A DNA stretch of 64,000 nucleotides from CAYLPJ01 sp964385465. GTDB lineage: Bacteria; Planctomycetota; Phycisphaerae; SM23-33. Positions 61,061-64,000 of the stretch are shown one piece after another. The first letter of the stretch is position 1; each line of letters opens with the position of its first letter. A program made the position numbers and the translations under genes. Location: the NCBI GenBank assembly GCA_964385465.1, contig CAYLPJ010000008.1, forward strand, positions 1-64,000. The letters run 5' to 3'. The notes below the pieces were generated by a model. That model did no database searches. It was not told the origin of the DNA and was given only the letters and a program-made list of their open reading frames with translations.

Positions 61061-61444
61061 ATGGACAAGCACGCCACGCCCGCACCGTGCGGGCTCGTAT
61101 GCCGGACATGCCGACACATCGACGCGGGCTGCGCCGGCTGCCTCGACGACGGGGGCGAGGCCGACTGCCCCGTGCGAACCTGCGCCGCCGGGCGCGGGCT
61201 CCCGGGCTGCTGGGCCTGCGACGACCTGCCCTGCGAGGTGATCGCCGGCATGGACCCGGCCTGGCGGGGGCTGACGGAGGGGATGTCGGCCTCGGCCCGC
61301 GAGCACGGCCCGGCCGAGCACGCCCGCCTGGCCCTGGCGCACCTCGGCGAGGGCACCGAGTACGGCGACCTGCGGTTCAAGGACGCCGGGGAGATACGCC
61401 GCATCGTCGCCGGCGACCCCGGCCGCGGTCCCGCCGCGCGCTGA
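61061..61444 (+). CDS. Cysteine-rich DUF3795 protein
   Basis: 127 residues with AGGAGG before the ATG. Nine to ten cysteines crowd the first 60 residues (PCGLVCRTC, CAGCLDD, CPVRTCAAG, CWACDDLPC), the DUF3795 pattern, probably a zinc or Fe-S fold. The function is unknown. It lies 12 bp after the sulfatase in what seems a two-gene operon. The cysteine cluster could suggest a role in formylglycine generation, but no known converter signature is visible, so that is speculative. Confidence 0.8.
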   Translation: MDKHATPAPCGLVCRTCRHIDAGCAGCLDDGGEADCPVRTCAAGRGLPGCWACDDLPCEVIAGMDPAWRGLTEGMSASAREHGPAEHARLALAHLGEGTEYGDLRFKDAGEIRRIVAGDPGRGPAAR

Positions 61445-61456
61445 CGCCGGTGCCCG

Positions 61457-63634
61457 TCAGGGCTTCTCGGCCCCGCACCTGGCGGTCCGCGCGATCGTCA
61501 CGTCGCGGCGGACGTCTTCCAGCAGGGCCCGCCAGTCCAGCACGCGCGTGCGGGCGAGCAACTGCGGGCGGTAGCGCTTCGACGCGTTGGCGGCGTAGGC
61601 CCGCCAGTGCCCGACGGCCTCGGTGAGCTGTCGCACGGCCGCGGCCTGGCGGCCCGGCTTGCCGGCGGTGCGGAAAGCGTGGAGCTCGACGGCCCCGAGG
61701 ATCTTCGCGGCGTAGTACCGCCCGAGGTGTGCCATGGCCTCGATGTCGGCGAGCGTGTCGGCCAGCTCGCCGCCGGCGGGGGGGTCGGCGGCGGAGCGGA
61801 CGGCGTCGGCGCCGGCCAGCGCGGCGGCGGCGTGGTCGGCCAGCTCGGCGGCGACCTGCCTCGCGCCGGTGCCCTCGCCTTTGCCCTCGGCCGCGGCGGG
61901 GATCGAAAGCAGCCCGCTGCCCGCCATCGGTCCGACGGCGATGAAATCCTCGACGGTGTGGAAGCCCTTGCGGGCGTCCATGCAGCCCTCGACGGCCCAC
62001 ATGAAGTCCCAGTTCCGCCAGTGGAAGCGGTTGACCAGGGGGATGATCTTCGACGCCCGCTGCCACGCGTCGTACAGCCCCGCCGCGTCGCTCAGCCCCA
62101 GCCGCCGGGCGATCACGCGCCGCCAGAACCGCCGGTCCAGCTGCGGGTCGTACGCCAGCCGCCCCCAGAGCATGGTGCGGTACCAGTGCTTGCGGAACTC
62201 GAGGCGGCCGCGCTTGGCGGGGGCCACGTCGTTGTGCGTGCGTCCCCAGACGTATCCGTCGGAGCCCATGTGGAAGCCCGCGGTGACCTCGGGCGGGGGC
62301 AGGTGGGCCAGGAAGGCGCGGACGTAGTCCGGATCGCCCCAGCGGAAGCAGAAGATGTCGTCGTTGCGGAGGTTCCACCAGCATGTCAGCTCGTGGTCGG
62401 CGAGGTCGCCGAGAAGCCCGTCGGCGAACGGCGGGTCGGGGTGGGAGTACATGTGCGCCCGGGCGTACTTGAAGCTCAGCTCGAACGGCCCGGCGTCGTA
62501 CTTGGCGCCGAAGTCGCGCCAGATCGGCCCCACCCCGCTTTGCCAGTAGCGGTGGATGAACCGCACCCGTCGGCCGGGAAGGCCCGCCGCGGCGTCGCGG
62601 ACGCCCTGCCCGTACGCCCGCCAGAGGAACCGCTCCTTGGCGAACTCGCCCTTGCGGTGGCGCATCCGCTCGCCCGCCGTCGTGCCGATCCCCGCCAGCA
62701 GCGGGTAGGTGCGGATCGTCTCGCGGACGCACTCGCGCAGGTACGCGATCGTCCGCGGGTTGTCCTGCTCCGGCGTGATGCCATACTTGCCCGTCGCTCC
62801 GTCCGTGAAGACGTTCCACGTGATGAAGTGCACCGCGATGCCCCGCTCGTGGGCGTGGCGCATCACCCGCCGCCAGAAGGCGATCTTCTCGTCGATGGTC
62901 ATGCGGCGGACGGTGCGGAGGTTCTCCGGCCGGCGGTACTTGGGGTCGCGCCATTCGCGGTGGGTGCGGCGGTCGGGGGCGATCTTCGTGACGCAGACGT
63001 CGTCGAGGGCGACGTCGGGGTAGTTGGGGCACTGGACGATGGACGGGAAGGGATGGGGGTTCCAGAGCGTCAGCGTGTTGTAGCGATGGCGGGCGAGCTC
63101 GTCGAGGACGTCCCGCCAGAAGGCGAAGTCCCACATGTGGGGGATGTTGGCCTGGGCGGCGTCGCCGGTGTCGTCGTAGCTGGGCGTGCGGGCGTCGAGG
63201 GGGATGTTGAACTTGATCCCTCGCCGGGCGATGGCCGGTATACCCCGCGGCCGCCAGCGTTTCGGCAGGCGTCGGTCGAGCGCGACGCGCTCGGCGAGGT
63301 CCAGCAGGGCGACCATGGCGGCGTTGGCGTCGGCGGCGGCGACCAGGGCGCCGGGGCGGCCCCCGGGCAGGTCGGCGACCTCGAAGCCCGTCGCTCTGCC
63401 GGCGAGGCGGATGCGGAGGATCCAGGCATCGGGGTCGGCCCGTTCGGGCCTGACGCGGCGGACGGCGACGCCTGCCTGCCGCGCCGCGGCGGTCAGCTCG
63501 GCGAGGGCGAAGGCGATCTGGTTGGCGTCGCAGTCGCAGACGACGCCGACGGTCCGGGCCTGGAGGCCCGTGGTCGCCGCCGGTGCCATGGCCGTCGCGA
63601 GGAGGGCGGTGAGCAGCGCAGTTCTTGTTCTCAT
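61457..63634 (-). CDS. Secreted glycoside-hydrolase-like protein (GH67/GH20-type barrel)
   Basis: A 725-residue protein with a signal peptide (TALLTALLATAMAPAATTG). An N-terminal alpha/beta domain (~28-120), as found before GH67 and GH20 barrels, precedes a (beta/alpha)8 region (~130-520): IKFNIPLDARTPSYDD, RYNTLTLWNPHPFP, RGIAVHFITWNVF, RFIHRYWQSGV and CWWNLRNDDIFCFRWGD. The C-terminal ~150 residues are helical. It looks like an alpha-glucuronidase relative, which would fit the xylan theme, but the match is by fold pattern only. GGAGGC precedes the start at 63634. Confidence 0.7.
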   Translation of the reverse strand: MRTRTALLTALLATAMAPAATTGLQARTVGVVCDCDANQIAFALAELTAAARQAGVAVRRVRPERADPDAWILRIRLAGRATGFEVADLPGGRPGALVAAADANAAMVALLDLAERVALDRRLPKRWRPRGIPAIARRGIKFNIPLDARTPSYDDTGDAAQANIPHMWDFAFWRDVLDELARHRYNTLTLWNPHPFPSIVQCPNYPDVALDDVCVTKIAPDRRTHREWRDPKYRRPENLRTVRRMTIDEKIAFWRRVMRHAHERGIAVHFITWNVFTDGATGKYGITPEQDNPRTIAYLRECVRETIRTYPLLAGIGTTAGERMRHRKGEFAKERFLWRAYGQGVRDAAAGLPGRRVRFIHRYWQSGVGPIWRDFGAKYDAGPFELSFKYARAHMYSHPDPPFADGLLGDLADHELTCWWNLRNDDIFCFRWGDPDYVRAFLAHLPPPEVTAGFHMGSDGYVWGRTHNDVAPAKRGRLEFRKHWYRTMLWGRLAYDPQLDRRFWRRVIARRLGLSDAAGLYDAWQRASKIIPLVNRFHWRNWDFMWAVEGCMDARKGFHTVEDFIAVGPMAGSGLLSIPAAAEGKGEGTGARQVAAELADHAAAALAGADAVRSAADPPAGGELADTLADIEAMAHLGRYYAAKILGAVELHAFRTAGKPGRQAAAVRQLTEAVGHWRAYAANASKRYRPQLLARTRVLDWRALLEDVRRDVTIARTARCGAEKP

Positions 63635-63973
63635 GGCCGGTTGCCTCCATCGGCTTCGGTGTCGGCGGCGGGGTCTGTCGCGGCGATTATGCCACGAGCC
63701 GAAAGAAACTGCCCGCTTTCTCCGATTTAGGCTTGCGATAGGCGGGGCGGGTGTGTGTATACTGAATAGTGAAAAAAATCACAGCAAGCTCTGCCCGCAT
63801 CCAGGCCGGGCAGAGTTGACGTGCCCGCCGCCCACCCCGGACGCATCCCCGCAGGCCCCTCAGACGCAAGGCCAACCGGGGCGGTGTTGACGGGTCGGTC
63901 CGGCCGGCCCCGGACGTGACGGGGCTCGGCCGGCGGCTTTACAGGGACCCCCAGCGAGGTCGAGGTAACGCAC
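63635..63973 (+). other. Intergenic promoter and ~200-nt structured leader
   Basis: It contains a promoter-like pair (TTGCGA 63733-63738, TATACT 63758-63763, 19-bp spacer). A perfect 9-bp hairpin follows (CTCTGCCCG/CGGGCAGAG, 63789-63815), then GC-rich sequence with further pairing up to GAGGTCGAGGTAACGCAC before the ATG at 63974. There is no T-run after the hairpin. The leader matches no riboswitch family that I recognise. Confidence 0.55.
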
Positions 63974-64000
63974 ATGAGCGAGAATCTCCAGCAGGCCGTC
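63974..64000 (+). CDS. Start of a gene cut by the window end
   Basis: Only nine codons (MSENLQQAV) are visible after a GAGG ribosome site. The product cannot be identified. The long structured leader before it suggests post-transcriptional control. Confidence 0.6.

Noticed and set aside
1..64000. tRNA, rRNA, tmRNA, RNase P RNA
   Set aside because: I looked for their conserved cores in the intergenic stretches and found none. tRNAscan-SE and Infernal would settle it.

Overview
The window is about 70% G+C by eye and reads as a chromosomal segment of a Planctomycetota bacterium, possibly Phycisphaerae-like. That placement is inferred from gene content, not from a marker-gene tree. The content is typical of that phylum: DUF4159, DUF1080 and ThuA-type proteins, many secreted carbohydrate-active enzymes, small zinc-ribbon proteins, UroD-family methyltransferase homologues, and very large secreted beta-propeller proteins. 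I found no tRNA, rRNA, CRISPR array, transposase or phage gene.

Layout. 1-478 holds three tandem copies of a ~160-bp repeat; a relative with perfect 12-bp inverted ends lies at 22854-22998. 479-9431 carries a secreted DUF4159 protein, prfB (release factor 2, with the +1 programmed frameshift), a GH123/DUF4091-like secreted protein, and a CBS-domain CorC/HlyC-family membrane protein. 9502-15395 is a leftward housekeeping operon, ftsH - unknown membrane protein - folP - cdaA - cdaR/ybbR-like, with overlapping or nearly touching genes. It joins protein quality control, folate synthesis and cyclic-di-AMP signalling. 15651-18283 holds an LptE-like lipoprotein, a TPR/BamD-like protein and recO.

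18369-29532 is mixed: a hydrolase, the first of three methyltransferase-like/beta-propeller fusion proteins, a small lipoprotein, an AI-2E-family transporter, a nitroreductase-like protein, an unknown conserved protein and a zinc-ribbon protein. This part contains unusual non-coding DNA: a cluster of TGTCCA/TGGACA hexamers around a near-consensus promoter at 26.6 kb, and a strong rightward terminator at 27.7 kb with no rightward gene to serve. 29164-30583 is an ECF sigma / anti-sigma / YbjQ operon with 4-bp overlaps. 30772-33330 pairs a UroD-like/thioredoxin fusion with a CobW-family GTPase. 33456-39912 holds two more methyltransferase-like/propeller fusions in tandem.

40801-43732 is a compact respiratory operon: an Rrf2 regulator with three cysteines, a cytochrome-bd-like subunit carrying a C-terminal c-type heme domain, and a second membrane subunit. 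A 17-bp palindrome sits just upstream. 43758-45680 contains a zinc-ribbon membrane protein and a Tat-exported GH20-like protein. Between them is a self-contained leftward unit with a promoter, two hairpins that display the same C-rich loop, and a 15-bp intrinsic terminator. It is the best candidate here for an undescribed RNA, either a trans-acting sRNA or an attenuating leader.

45804-63634 is a polysaccharide-use region: PL11-type rhamnogalacturonan lyase, di-heme cytochrome, ThuA, DUF1080, sialidase-fold protein, beta-helix protein, GH62, GH4, UroD-family protein, sulfatase, DUF3795 protein and a GH67-like protein. Together these suggest attack on pectic and xylan-type plant polymers. The window ends inside a gene starting at 63974, behind a ~200-nt structured leader.
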